From an uncultured Pseudoxanthomonas sp. (GTDB taxonomy: Bacteria > Pseudomonadota > Gammaproteobacteria > Xanthomonadales > Xanthomonadaceae), in contig CAMPIO010000047.1 in NCBI GenBank assembly GCA_946886405.1, positions 1 through 26,269 of the forward strand: a DNA stretch of 26,269 bases, written 5' to 3'. The position numbers and the translations under genes are program-made. The notes under the pieces were generated by a model that worked only from the letters and a program-made list of their open reading frames with translations, had not been told where the DNA came from and ran no database searches. Positions 1-7,539 of this stretch are shown here, piece after piece. Within the stretch, counting starts at the first letter, position 1. The number at the start of each line of letters is the position of its first letter.

Positions 1-92
1 GGAGTTCGAGCAGTGCCGCTAGAGCATCGGTGTCCACTTTTTCGTAGGAACTGCCCGTCGTTCCGCGACGCGGCTTAACTTAGGCGTTAGGC
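1..92 (+). other. Integron attC site, right part (cut by window start)
   Basis: The right end carries the classical attC ending: an L'-type segment CGGCTTAACTTAGGC (71-85) followed by the R' core site GTTAGGC at 86-92. The matching left half (a GCCTAAC core) is not present, so it lies left of the window or the site is cut by the contig edge. Bases 1-70 would be the variable central part of a long attC; a GGAACTGCC segment at 47-55 partly mirrors GGAGTTC at 1-7. A cassette gene starts 10 bases after the core site, the normal layout. The integrase gene should lie further left, given that cassette genes read rightward. Confidence 0.75.
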
Positions 93-102
93 GCTTCTGG
101 GC

Positions 103-330
103 ATGCCGATAATTGAAGGAGAGGCAAAGTATGTTGCGGGGCTACTGGCCATGGGGTTGGCTCTAAGTATTGGCGCTTATCTATTTGGTGAGGGCCTCTA
201 CCTCATTGTAGTTCTGGTGTCTCTACTTGCGGTACTGATTGAGCTGCTCCGTGTTGTAATTCTTGGCAAGGATCGCAAAAAACTCCGCGAGTTGTGGACT
301 CGCTTGAAAGATGCGTTCTGGAGCTTTTGA
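103..330 (+). CDS. Cassette-borne small membrane protein of unknown function
   Basis: This 75-residue protein is not recognised. It is mainly two hydrophobic helices (about residues 10-28 and 31-54), followed by a basic tail with KDRKK and a final amphipathic stretch rich in K, R and W. It is therefore probably an inner-membrane protein with a cytoplasmic C-terminus. The ATG lies 10 bases after an attC core site, and the next attC starts 31 bases after the stop, so it is the payload of an integron gene cassette. Base composition is clearly more AT-rich than the 65-70% GC genes to the right, as expected for a mobile cassette. The stop codon overlaps an ATG (TGATG at 328-332) that opens a short ORF through the attC. 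Two-helix membrane proteins are common in cassettes but are mostly uncharacterised. Confidence 0.7.
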   Translation: MPIIEGEAKYVAGLLAMGLALSIGAYLFGEGLYLIVVLVSLLAVLIELLRVVILGKDRKKLRELWTRLKDAFWSF

Positions 331-455
331 TGAGCACACGCGGAGCTCGGTATTGGTATGCGCCTAACAATTCATTCAAGCCGAGCCCGCCTCGTTACGG
401 CACCGAGCGGACAGTTGATCGGGCAGGCCGGCTTAATTCAGCAACTGTCTTCTGA
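330..455 (+). CDS. Short ORF translated through the attC site (41 codons)
   Basis: This ORF starts at the ATG overlapping the preceding stop (TGATG, 328-332) and ends at a TGA that overlaps the ATG of the next cassette gene (TGATG, 453-457). It encodes 41 residues, including the NNSFKPSPPR stretch that is the usual conceptual translation of Xanthomonas-type attC sequences. No function is claimed for the peptide. Its possible relevance is translational: ribosomes could pass from the first cassette gene to the second without leaving the mRNA. It may equally be chance, because attC sites often have an open frame. Confidence 0.25.
   Translation: MSTRGARYWYAPNNSFKPSPPRYGTERTVDRAGRLNSATVF
362..449 (+). 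other. Integron attC site with degraded terminal core
   Basis: The left end is the canonical core GCCTAAC at 362-368, followed by AATTCATTCAAGCC. The right half has GGCCGGCTTAATTCAG (426-441), the expected L' partner of TTCAAGCC. The next bases are CAACTGTC instead of a GTTRRRY core, so the right-hand recombination core appears lost. In the known mechanism IntI cuts the folded bottom strand at the right core, so this site should recombine poorly or not at all. That would fix the two flanking genes together as one unit. The exact right border is uncertain by several bases. Confidence 0.7.
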
Positions 456-715
456 TGAGCGATCAACTCGATTCACTACCCTCTTTGAGTCCGCGGCAGG
501 CATACCTAGCGATGCTGGAGTTTCTTGAGACAGAACTTAAGCTAGCTGGCGAGCAGAAAACGATTCACCTTGGTGGCCTTCTTGCAGAGATGGCGCCAGA
601 GAGTGACGGCTCCACTTCCGATCCAGGGGCAGCGCTTACCTTCGCGGACGCCATTCAGAGGGTGATGTCGCCAAGCTACCGGTCGCAGCTCAAAGGTCGT
701 TGGACAGATGCCTAA
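455..715 (+). CDS. Cassette-borne hypothetical protein, 86 aa
   Basis: This small, mostly acidic protein is probably cytoplasmic, with no signal peptide or membrane helix. Residues 10-35 look helical (SLSPRQAYLAMLEFLETEL), followed by a GG-containing turn and a second block with DPGAALTFADAIQRVM. I recognise no family with confidence. The stop codon TAA (713-715) lies inside the next attC core GCCTAAC (710-716), a typical arrangement for integron cassettes, which supports this frame. The start ATG overlaps the preceding stop as TGATG. Base composition is lower in GC than the chromosomal genes to the right. Confidence 0.65.
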   Translation: MSDQLDSLPSLSPRQAYLAMLEFLETELKLAGEQKTIHLGGLLAEMAPESDGSTSDPGAALTFADAIQRVMSPSYRSQLKGRWTDA

Positions 716-726
716 CAATTCATTCA
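710..726 (+). other. Truncated attC remnant at the end of the cassette array
   Basis: Bases 710-726 repeat exactly the first 17 bases of the attC at 362-378 (GCCTAACAATTCATTCA). Similarity then stops at once, and no L' or R' half follows before the next gene at 758. This is the left part of an attC whose remainder has been deleted or replaced, and it marks the boundary between integron and chromosome. Confidence 0.65.
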
Positions 727-757
727 TGCATCGAGTATCCGAGGGAAAGACGTGTCG

Positions 758-1237
758 ATGAAATGCCTTTCACTGTTGCTGGCCGGCGCGCTGGCGCTGT
801 TTCCGGCGCCGCGGTCCCATGCTGCCAATCCGAAGTACGCGGAACCCACCGGTGCGGCGGACCAGCTTGCCTACCTCTCGGGATCGCCTGCGGTCACGAC
901 GGTGAAGGGACAGCCGAAGGTCTATGTGTGGGGCGTGGACCGGCAGGAGGTCCAGGATGCCGAGGCGCAATGGTCGAGGCCGGTGGCCGTGACCCCCGGC
1001 CGGCGCGTGATCACGGTGGCGATCAAGGGACTCATCTATCAGGAGTTCGAACTCGACCTCTGTGCCGGATGCCGCTACCAGGCACACGTCACCTACGCCG
1101 AAACGGCAGGCCTGATGGTGAGGAAGCACACGTCCGACTTCTGGCTCACCCGCCTGCCGGACGGAGAGGTGGTGACGGAACACAAGCAGGGGCTTGCGAT
1201 CCCGGTGAAGGCCACGATCTACTTCCAGCGTTACTGA
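758..1237 (+). CDS. Small exported protein of unknown function
   Basis: The protein starts with a clear Sec signal peptide (MKCLSLLLAGALALF, then a likely cleavage after SHA), giving a mature periplasmic or secreted protein of roughly 135 residues. Two cysteines form LCAGC in the middle, suitable for a disulfide or metal ligand. The segment VTPGRRVITVAIKG before it resembles a beta-rich PEGA-like or transthyretin-like fold, but I do not assign a family. A GTG start at 752 in the same frame is possible: GAGG at 741-744 is 7 bases from it and 13 bases from the ATG at 758. I use the ATG because the signal peptide begins there. GC content rises here to the chromosomal level, so this is the first non-cassette gene. 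Confidence 0.7.
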   Translation: MKCLSLLLAGALALFPAPRSHAANPKYAEPTGAADQLAYLSGSPAVTTVKGQPKVYVWGVDRQEVQDAEAQWSRPVAVTPGRRVITVAIKGLIYQEFELDLCAGCRYQAHVTYAETAGLMVRKHTSDFWLTRLPDGEVVTEHKQGLAIPVKATIYFQRY

Positions 1238-1303
1238 CGGCGGCGGCGGGCCCGTCGCCCCCGCGGAATCAGCGCGCAGGTGCAATCCCGCGCGCGGTGA
1301 CGA

Positions 1304-1972
1304 TCACTCCGCCTCTTCGGGCGGCAGCACGATCCCATCCGGATCCACCGCCAAGCGACCCGCCGCCAACACGGCCTGGGTGCGGTTGGTGACGTGCAGC
1401 TTGCGCAGGATGGCGGTGACGTGGGCCTTGATGGTGGCTTCGGATACGCCCAGGTCGTAGGCAATCTGCTTGTTGAGGCGGCCGGCGCCGAGCATCTGCA
1501 GCACCTTGAACTGTTGCGGCGTGAGGTCGCGCAGGCGCTGTGCGGTTTCCTGTTCGTCGCGGCTGGTCGCCGGTGCGTTGTACGCTTCTTCCGGCACCCA
1601 GCGCTCGCCATCGAGCACGGCGCCGATGGCCTGGCCGATGGTGTCCGAATCGGCCGACTTGGGAATGAAACCGAGTGCGCCATGGTCGAGCGCGCGGCGC
1701 ATGACCGCAGGCTCCTCGCGTGCGGACACGATGACGACCGGCAACTGCGGATGCAGCGCGCGCAGGTGCACCAGCGCGTTGAAGCCGTGCGCGCCGGGCA
1801 TGTTGAGGTCCATCAGCAGCAGGTCCGCATCCGGATGCGCATCGACCAGCACGTACAGCGCGTCGACGCTGTCGGCTTCGTGCAGCTTCACCCCCGGCAT
1901 CACGCGCTGCACGGCGCCACGCAGCGCTTCGCGGAACAGCGGGTGGTCGTCGGCGATCAGCAGGGTCGGCAT
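1304..1972 (-). CDS. LuxR/NarL-family response regulator, CrbR-like
   Basis: This 222-residue two-component regulator has an N-terminal receiver domain. The acidic pocket is D8-D9, the phosphoacceptor is D55 in LLLMDLNMPG, the switch residue is S in VIVSARE and the lysine is in FIPKSA. A C-terminal NarL/LuxR helix-turn-helix follows (LTPQQFKVLQMLGAGRLNKQIAYDLG, then SEATIKAHVTAILRKL). The frame is open upstream to 2029, but the domain begins at the ATG at 1972. It lies downstream of acs on the same strand, 123 bases away. In Vibrio and Pseudomonas the response regulator CrbR (with kinase CrbS) activates acs, so a CrbR-like role is inferred from context. No partner kinase is in the window. Confidence 0.9.
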   Translation of the reverse strand: MPTLLIADDHPLFREALRGAVQRVMPGVKLHEADSVDALYVLVDAHPDADLLLMDLNMPGAHGFNALVHLRALHPQLPVVIVSAREEPAVMRRALDHGALGFIPKSADSDTIGQAIGAVLDGERWVPEEAYNAPATSRDEQETAQRLRDLTPQQFKVLQMLGAGRLNKQIAYDLGVSEATIKAHVTAILRKLHVTNRTQAVLAAGRLAVDPDGIVLPPEEAE

Positions 1973-2001
1973 GGGAGAGCGAGAACTGAGTGGGGAGGGT
2001 T

Positions 2002-2079
2002 GAGGAGTGAGGGGTGAGTGGTGCGGCATCAGGATAGTCGAGCTGAAGTGCTTTTGCGTTTACTCACCTCTCACTCCTC
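2002..2079. repeat. Imperfect 18-bp inverted repeat between acs and the regulator gene
   Basis: GAGGAGTGAGGGGTGAGT at 2002-2019 is the reverse complement, with one mismatch, of ACTCACCTCTCACTCCTC at 2062-2079, with 42 bases between. The arms are purine-only or pyrimidine-rich with a GAGTGAGGGGTGAG rhythm, and a related GAGTGGGGAGGG segment continues at 1988-1999. It lies in the transcript downstream of the acs stop and upstream of the regulator start. No U-tract follows on either strand, so it is not a normal intrinsic terminator. It may be a dispersed intergenic repeat or an mRNA-stabilising stem. Confidence 0.6.
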
Positions 2080-2095
2080 TGCCCTCGCTCGTGCT

Positions 2096-4039
2096 TCACC
2101 GCACCTTGCGTTCGGCGACGAGCGATTCGACCACTGACGGATCGGCCAGCGTCGAGGTATCGCCCAGCTGCTCCGGCGCGTTCTCGGCGATCTTGCGCAG
2201 GATGCGGCGCATGATCTTGCCCGAGCGTGTCTTCGGCAGGCCCGGCGCCCACTGCAGGTGATCCGGCGTGGCGATGGGACCGATCTCCTTGCGCACCCAG
2301 GCAACGAGTTCCTTCAGCAGCTCGTCGCTCTGCGCTTCGCCGGCCTTCAGGGTGACGTAGGCGTAGATGCCCTGGCCCTTGATGTCGTGCGGGAAGCCGA
2401 CCACGGCGGCCTCGGCCACCTTCGGATGCGCGACCAGTGCACTTTCGACTTCGGCGGTGCCGATGCGATGGCCGGAGACGTTGATGACGTCATCGACGCG
2501 GCCGGTGATCCAGTAGTAGCCATCGGCATCGCGGCGACAGCCGTCGCCGGTGAAGTAGGTGCCTGGATAGGTGCGGAAGTAGGTGTCGATGAAGCGCTGG
2601 TGGTCGCCGTACACCGTGCGCATCTGTCCCGGCCAGGAATCCAGCAGCACCAGGTTGCCCTCGGTGGCGCCTTCCAGCTGTTCGCCATTCGCATCGACCA
2701 GTGCCGGCCGCACGCCGAAGAACGGCAGCGTCGCCGAGCCGGGCTTGAGGTCGATGGCGCCGGCCAGCGGGGTGATCAGGATGCCGCCGGTCTCGGTCTG
2801 CCACCACGTATCGACGATGGGGCAGCGCGCGTCGCCGACCACGTCGTAGTACCAGCGCCAGGCTTCCGGATTGATCGGCTCGCCGACGCTGCCCAGCAAG
2901 CGCAGCGAGGCGCGCGAGGTCTTCTTCACCGGCGCCTCGCCCTCGCGCATCAGCGCGCGGATGGCGGTGGGGGCGGTGTAGAAGATGGTGACCTTGTGCT
3001 TGTCGATCACCTCCCAGAAACGCGACACGTTGGGATAGTTGGGCACGCCTTCGAACATCACCGCGGTGGCGCCATTGGCCAGTGGGCCGTAGACGATGTA
3101 GCTGTGGCCGGTGACCCAGCCCACGTCGGCCGTGCACCAGTAGATGTCGTCCTCGCGCAGGTCGAACACGGCTTCATGCGTGTACGCCGCGTACAGCAGG
3201 TAGCCGCCGGTGGTATGCAGCACACCCTTGGGCTTGCCGGTGGAGCCGGAGGTGTAGAGGATGAAGAGCGGGTCTTCGGCGTTCATGCGCTCGGGCTCGC
3301 ACTCGGCCGGCTGCGCGTCGACGACGGCATCGAACCAGCGGTCACGCGGCATCTGCATGTCGACGGCACCACCGGTGTGGCGCACGACCAGGACAGTCTC
3401 GACGGAGTGGGTGCCGGGCAGCTTCAACGCGGCATCGACGTTCGCCTTCAGCGGCACCTTCTTGCCGCCGCGCAGGCCTTCGTCGGCGGTGATGATCAAC
3501 TTGGTACCACAGTCGGCCACGCGGTCGGCGATCGAGTTCGGGGCGAAGCCGCCGAACACCACCGAGTGGATGGCGCCGATGCGCGCGCAGGCCAGCATGG
3601 CGACGGCGGCATCGGGAATCATCGGCAGGTAGATGGTGACGCGGTCGCCCTTCTGCACGCCCAGCGCGCGCAGCGCGTTGGCCAGCTTGCAGGTGCGCTC
3701 GTACAGCTCGCGGTAGGTGACGCCGTAGGACGGCGTATCAGGACCATCGGGTTCGAACAGCAGCGCGACCTTGTCGCCGCGTTCGGCCAGCTGGCGGTCC
3801 AGGCAGTTGACGCTGGCATTGAGTTCGCCGTCGGCGAACCAGCGGATACGGAAATCATCGAGGGCGTAGCTGACGTCCTTGATCTGCGTGGGCTTCTTGA
3901 ACCAGTCGAGGCGCTCGGCGGCCTTGCCCCAGAACGCCTCCGGATCGGTGATCGACGCCTGGTAATCGCGCTCGTACTGCTCGCGCGTGATGCGTGTCTT
4001 GGCGGCGAATTCCGGTTTGACCGGATACAGGTCAGTCAT
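2096..4039 (-). CDS. acs: Acetyl-CoA synthetase (AMP-forming)
   Basis: It activates acetate with ATP and CoA to acetyl-CoA through an acetyl-AMP intermediate in the cytoplasm. Its 647 residues match the family (E. coli Acs has 652). Visible motifs are the P-loop-like [12 protein letters not shown], the adenine/acetate pocket DTWWQTETG, the hinge segment [24 protein letters not shown], and the C-terminal [11 protein letters not shown]. Its Lys608 corresponds to the lysine acetylated by Pat-type enzymes to switch off activity. The ATG is preceded by GGGAGGA at good spacing. It is divergent from the porin-transporter pair and sits upstream of the CrbR-like regulator, which together suggest an acetate-assimilation block. 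Confidence 0.97.
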   Translation of the reverse strand: MTDLYPVKPEFAAKTRITREQYERDYQASITDPEAFWGKAAERLDWFKKPTQIKDVSYALDDFRIRWFADGELNASVNCLDRQLAERGDKVALLFEPDGPDTPSYGVTYRELYERTCKLANALRALGVQKGDRVTIYLPMIPDAAVAMLACARIGAIHSVVFGGFAPNSIADRVADCGTKLIITADEGLRGGKKVPLKANVDAALKLPGTHSVETVLVVRHTGGAVDMQMPRDRWFDAVVDAQPAECEPERMNAEDPLFILYTSGSTGKPKGVLHTTGGYLLYAAYTHEAVFDLREDDIYWCTADVGWVTGHSYIVYGPLANGATAVMFEGVPNYPNVSRFWEVIDKHKVTIFYTAPTAIRALMREGEAPVKKTSRASLRLLGSVGEPINPEAWRWYYDVVGDARCPIVDTWWQTETGGILITPLAGAIDLKPGSATLPFFGVRPALVDANGEQLEGATEGNLVLLDSWPGQMRTVYGDHQRFIDTYFRTYPGTYFTGDGCRRDADGYYWITGRVDDVINVSGHRIGTAEVESALVAHPKVAEAAVVGFPHDIKGQGIYAYVTLKAGEAQSDELLKELVAWVRKEIGPIATPDHLQWAPGLPKTRSGKIMRRILRKIAENAPEQLGDTSTLADPSVVESLVAERKVR

Positions 4040-4360
4040 GGGGTCCTCCCGGGACGTTCAAGTAATGCGTCGATTCTGAAGCAAGAAGGGCGGAAGGCGC
4101 GCGCCCTGGGGGACGACGTCGGCGCATCCAGGGGATCGAGTTTGACGCATACCGGCGTGCGGCATTGCAGCATCCGGCTTAGACGATGGTCTTAAAGCGC
4201 ACCGCACGCGCACTGCGACCGAACGCCGCAGCCCTGTTTTTCAGTGGGTTTCTGTTTGTTGCGCCGCCGTTACGACTAATGGCGAATAGGCGTTGCCGGT
4301 GCACAGGCGCAAGTCTCCCTCCAGCCGCGCAACGCGGCCATCAACCTTTCGGGAGGGGTT
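4040..4360. promoter_or_regulatory. Divergent intergenic region between acs and the porin gene
   Basis: This 321-base non-coding region must hold the promoters of both acs (leftward) and the porin operon (rightward). I see no convincing TTGNNN / TANNNT pair at correct spacing on either strand. A 6-bp hairpin GCCGCG, loop CAA, CGCGGC lies at 4324-4338, just upstream of the porin ribosome-binding site GGGAGGGG. A GG/GC doublet near 4154-4168 resembles a sigma-54 promoter but has the wrong spacing. The CrbR-like regulator may bind here (inference). Confidence 0.4.
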
Positions 4361-5740
4361 ATGACCCAACGTTCCGCATTCGCGCGACGGCCGCTGGCCG
4401 CTGCGCTGTTCGTCGCCCTGATCGCGCCAGGCATGGCGTTCGCACAGACCGCCAAGGAGAAGGCGCTGGAAGCGCGCGTCGCCGACCTGGAGCGGCAGGT
4501 GCAGCTGCTGCTGTCGTCGCAGCAGCAACAACAGACCCAGATCACCACCACGCAGGAACAGGTGACGCAGGTGCAGGCCGCGCAAGCCGCCAAGCCCGCG
4601 GCACCGGCCGGCAAGCAGCCCATCCAGAACACCACCATCCTGACCGCCGCCAATCCGGGCAGCACGTTCTCGTACGGTGGCTTCATCAAGATGGACGCGA
4701 TGGTCACCGACACCAGCGACGGTCGCATCGCCGACGGCAACTCCGGCCGCCTGTTCTACGTGCCCAGCACCATTCCGGTCGGCGGCCCGACCGCCGACGG
4801 CGGCGATGTGTACACCGACTTCCACGCGCAGTTCTCGCGCTTCTGGCTGAGCGCGGACCATGTCACCGACAACGGCGACAAGTTCAAGGGCTTCGTCGAG
4901 ATGGACTTCTTCGGCGGCGGCAGCAATGCGCTGGCCGGCAACGAGACCGCAACCAATACCTACGCCGTCAGCCTGCGTCATGCCTACGTGACCTGGAACA
5001 GCTGGCTGGCCGGCCAGACCTGGTCCAATTTCATGGACGTGGCCGCGCTGCCGGATGCCGTCGACTTCGTCGGCCCCACCGATGGCACGGTGTTCGTGCG
5101 CCAGGCACAGGTGCGTTACACCAAGGGGCCGTGGTCGTTCTCGGTCGAGAACCCGCAGACCACCGTCACGCCGTACCTCGCCGGTGCGCGCTTCAACAGC
5201 GGGGACAACGCCGCACCTGACGTCACCGCGCGCTGGCTGACCAAGGGCGACTGGGGCCACTTCACCGTCGCCGGCATGGTGCGCCAGTTCAAGGTGCTGG
5301 ACGAGACCGACACCGGCGCGTCCGTGAGCGTGTCGGGCAAGTTCAACCTGGGCAAGAGCGACGACATCCGCTACGCGGTGAACGCCGGCCAGGGCATCGG
5401 CCGCTACCTCGCTTTCGGCGTGGGCAGCGACGTGGTGACCGAAGCCAATGGCGACATCAATGCACTCGATGGCTACGGCGGCTTCGTTGCCTGGCGCCAT
5501 GTGTTCAGTCCGAAAATTCGCACCAACCTGATGTATGCGGCCTCGCATTTCGACAACGACGCCGCACTGACGGGCTTCGGCGTCACCGAGCGCACGCAGT
5601 CGATGCACGCCAACCTGATCTACTCGCCGTTCCCGAAACTGGACATCGGCGCGGAGCTCATCTACGGGCAGCGTTCGCTCGAGGACGACCGCGAGGGCGA
5701 CCTCAAGCGTCTGCACACCACCGTCAAGTACACATTCTGA
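4361..5740 (+). CDS. DcaP-family trimeric outer-membrane porin
   Basis: This 459-residue outer-membrane channel probably takes up small anionic organic acids. The signal peptide spans about residues 1-29 (cleavage after AFA). Next comes a short periplasmic coiled coil (residues 30-55, KEKALEARVADLERQVQLLL) and a Q/T/A/P-rich linker, the arrangement seen in DcaP. The barrel starts at FSYGGFIKMDAMV, a family hallmark, and ends with aromatic LHTTVKYTF, the C-terminal signature recognised by the BAM machinery. The ATG at 4361 follows GGGAGGGG. The MHS symporter starts 11 bases after the stop, so the pair is an outer- and inner-membrane uptake unit. The substrate is not shown by sequence; the position opposite acs suggests acetate or related carboxylates. 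Confidence 0.9.
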   Translation: MTQRSAFARRPLAAALFVALIAPGMAFAQTAKEKALEARVADLERQVQLLLSSQQQQQTQITTTQEQVTQVQAAQAAKPAAPAGKQPIQNTTILTAANPGSTFSYGGFIKMDAMVTDTSDGRIADGNSGRLFYVPSTIPVGGPTADGGDVYTDFHAQFSRFWLSADHVTDNGDKFKGFVEMDFFGGGSNALAGNETATNTYAVSLRHAYVTWNSWLAGQTWSNFMDVAALPDAVDFVGPTDGTVFVRQAQVRYTKGPWSFSVENPQTTVTPYLAGARFNSGDNAAPDVTARWLTKGDWGHFTVAGMVRQFKVLDETDTGASVSVSGKFNLGKSDDIRYAVNAGQGIGRYLAFGVGSDVVTEANGDINALDGYGGFVAWRHVFSPKIRTNLMYAASHFDNDAALTGFGVTERTQSMHANLIYSPFPKLDIGAELIYGQRSLEDDREGDLKRLHTTVKYTF

Positions 5741-5751
5741 GGGGAATGCAC

Positions 5752-7416
5752 ATGAGTTCCACGTCTGCGCAACATCCGACGTCGGGCAACCTGACGAAGG
5801 GCCACAAGAAGGTCATCTTCGCGTCAAGTCTCGGCACCGTGTTCGAGTGGTACGACTTCTATCTGTACGGGTCGCTGGCGGCGATCATCGCCAAGCAGTT
5901 CTTCAGCGGCGTCAACCCGACCACGGGCATGATCTTCGCGCTGCTGGCGTTCGCCGCGGGCTTCTTCGTGCGTCCGTTCGGCGCGGCCTTCTTCGGTAGC
6001 CTCGGCGATCGCATCGGCCGCAAGTACACGTTCCTGGTCACCATCCTGATCATGGGCATCTCGACCTTCCTGGTCGGCGTACTGCCGAACTACGCGTCGA
6101 TCGGCATGGCGGCTCCCGTCATCCTGATCATCCTGCGCCTGGCCCAGGGCCTGGCAATGGGTGGTGAGTACGGCGGCGCGGCCACGTACGTGGCCGAGCA
6201 TGCGCCCGACGGCAAGCGCGGCCTGTACACGGCCTTCATCCAGACCACCGCGACGCTGGGCCTGTTCCTGTCGCTGCTGGTGATCCTGGCGTGCCGCCTG
6301 ACGCTGGGTACCGAAGCGTTCGAAGCCTGGGGTTGGCGCATTCCGTTCCTCGCGTCGATCATCCTGCTGGGCATCTCGGTGTGGATCCGCCTGCAGCTGA
6401 GCGAATCCCCGCTGTTCCAGCAGATGAAGGCCGAAGGCAAGGGCTCGAAGACGCCGTTCCGCGATTCGCTGAAGGGCGGCAACCTGAAGCTGATGCTGCT
6501 GGTGCTGTTCGGCGCGACCGCTGGTCAGGCGGTGGTGTGGTACGCGGGCCAGTTCTACGCGCTGTTCTACCTGCAGAGCATCCTGAAGGTGGATTCCACC
6601 GTCGCCTACCTGCTGATCGCCGCCGCGCTGTTCCTCGCCACGCCGTTCTTCCTGTTCTTCGGCTGGCTGTCGGACAAGATCGGTCGCAAGAAGATCATCA
6701 TGGCGGGCTGCCTGCTGGCTGCGCTGACGTACTTCCCGATCTTCAAGGGCATCACCCACTTCGCCAATCCGGGCGTGGAAGAAGCCAGCCGCACCTCGCC
6801 GGCCGTGGTGGTCGCGGACAAGAACACCTGCTCGTTCCAGTTCGATCCGATCCCGGGTACCCGCAAGTTCACCAGCTCGTGCGACCAGGCCACCGCCGCC
6901 CTCGCCCGTGCCGGCGTACCGTACAGCGTGGAATCCGCCCCGGTGGGTACGCTGGCGCAGATCCGCGTAGGCCAGGCCTCGGTGCCCTCGTTCGAAGCCG
7001 CCGGCCTGCCCGGTGACGACGTGAAGGCCAAGACCGCCGCGTTCGGCGGTGAGCTGAAGACGGCGCTGGGTGCGGCCGGTTACACGGAGAAGGCGCCGAC
7101 GGATCGCATCAATGTGCCGATGACGATCTTCCTGCTGTGGATCCTGGTGATCTACGTGACCATGGTGTACGGCCCGATCGCCGCTTACCTGGTCGAACTG
7201 TTCCCCACGCAGATCCGCTACACCTCGATGTCGCTGCCGTACCACATCGGCAACGGCTGGTTCGGCGGCTTCCTGCCGGCCATCTCGTTCGCCCTGGTCG
7301 CGGCCACGGGCAACCTGTACTACGGCCTGTGGTACCCGATCGGCATCGCGGTGATGACGCTGATCATCGGCACGTTCTTCCTGCGCGAGACGAAGGACGT
7401 CGACATCACGAAGTAA
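5752..7416 (+). CDS. MHS-family (major facilitator) metabolite:proton symporter
   Basis: This 12-helix inner-membrane transporter of about 554 residues belongs to the ShiA/KgtP/ProP-like MHS family. Evidence: EWYDFYLYGS in helix 1, the loop 2-3 signature GDRIGRKYT, RLAQGLAMGGEYGG in helix 4, the loop 8-9 repeat SDKIGRKK, and the C-terminal LPYHIGNGWFGGFLP. ATGs occur at 5746 and 5752; GAGGGG (5739-5744) fits only the second. The protein is about 100 residues longer than typical members. The excess lies between helices 9 and 10, on the periplasmic side, with two cysteines (TCSFQF and SSCDQ). It is co-transcribed with the porin, and a double hairpin terminator follows. Substrate is unknown; a monocarboxylate or dicarboxylate is inferred from acs context. 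Confidence 0.9.
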   Translation: MSSTSAQHPTSGNLTKGHKKVIFASSLGTVFEWYDFYLYGSLAAIIAKQFFSGVNPTTGMIFALLAFAAGFFVRPFGAAFFGSLGDRIGRKYTFLVTILIMGISTFLVGVLPNYASIGMAAPVILIILRLAQGLAMGGEYGGAATYVAEHAPDGKRGLYTAFIQTTATLGLFLSLLVILACRLTLGTEAFEAWGWRIPFLASIILLGISVWIRLQLSESPLFQQMKAEGKGSKTPFRDSLKGGNLKLMLLVLFGATAGQAVVWYAGQFYALFYLQSILKVDSTVAYLLIAAALFLATPFFLFFGWLSDKIGRKKIIMAGCLLAALTYFPIFKGITHFANPGVEEASRTSPAVVVADKNTCSFQFDPIPGTRKFTSSCDQATAALARAGVPYSVESAPVGTLAQIRVGQASVPSFEAAGLPGDDVKAKTAAFGGELKTALGAAGYTEKAPTDRINVPMTIFLLWILVIYVTMVYGPIAAYLVELFPTQIRYTSMSLPYHIGNGWFGGFLPAISFALVAATGNLYYGLWYPIGIAVMTLIIGTFFLRETKDVDITK

Positions 7417-7429
7417 ATGGTCCTCCCCC

Positions 7430-7488
7430 GCCGGCCCCTCACAGGGCCGGCAACCCCGACGCCGGCCTTCGTGGCCGGCGTTTTCTTT
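7430..7488 (+). terminator. Double-hairpin intrinsic terminator after the symporter gene
   Basis: A first perfect stem GCCGGCCC (7430-7437) pairs with GGGCCGGC (7444-7451). A second, ACGCCGGCC (7459-7467) with GGCCGGCGT (7473-7481), has a TTCGT loop and is followed directly by a T-rich run (7481-7489). The second hairpin is a textbook rho-independent terminator. Confidence 0.9.
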
Positions 7489-7539
7489 TGCATAACCGCG
7501 GCCGGCTAAGCTGGCCGCCCCTTCCCACGGGAGCATCCC

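Noticed and set aside
4150..4172. Sigma-54 type promoter (GG ... GC) between acs and the porin
   Set aside because: CGGCGTGCGGCATTGCA has 11 rather than 10 bases between GG and GC and lacks the TGGCAC box.
2258..4195. Open frame of 645 codons on the plus strand opposite acs
   Set aside because: It is the antisense shadow of a certain acs gene; it is rich in H, A, G, R, D and V as expected for the complement of high-GC coding sequence, with no recognisable domain.
4186..5220. Frame of 344 codons overlapping the porin gene, same strand
   Set aside because: It has arginine-rich low-complexity translation, runs through the intergenic region and conflicts with a convincing porin gene.
5824..7536. 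Frame of 570 codons antisense to the symporter gene
   Set aside because: It has R/Q/D/E-rich nonsense composition and crosses the terminator; a GC-rich shadow.
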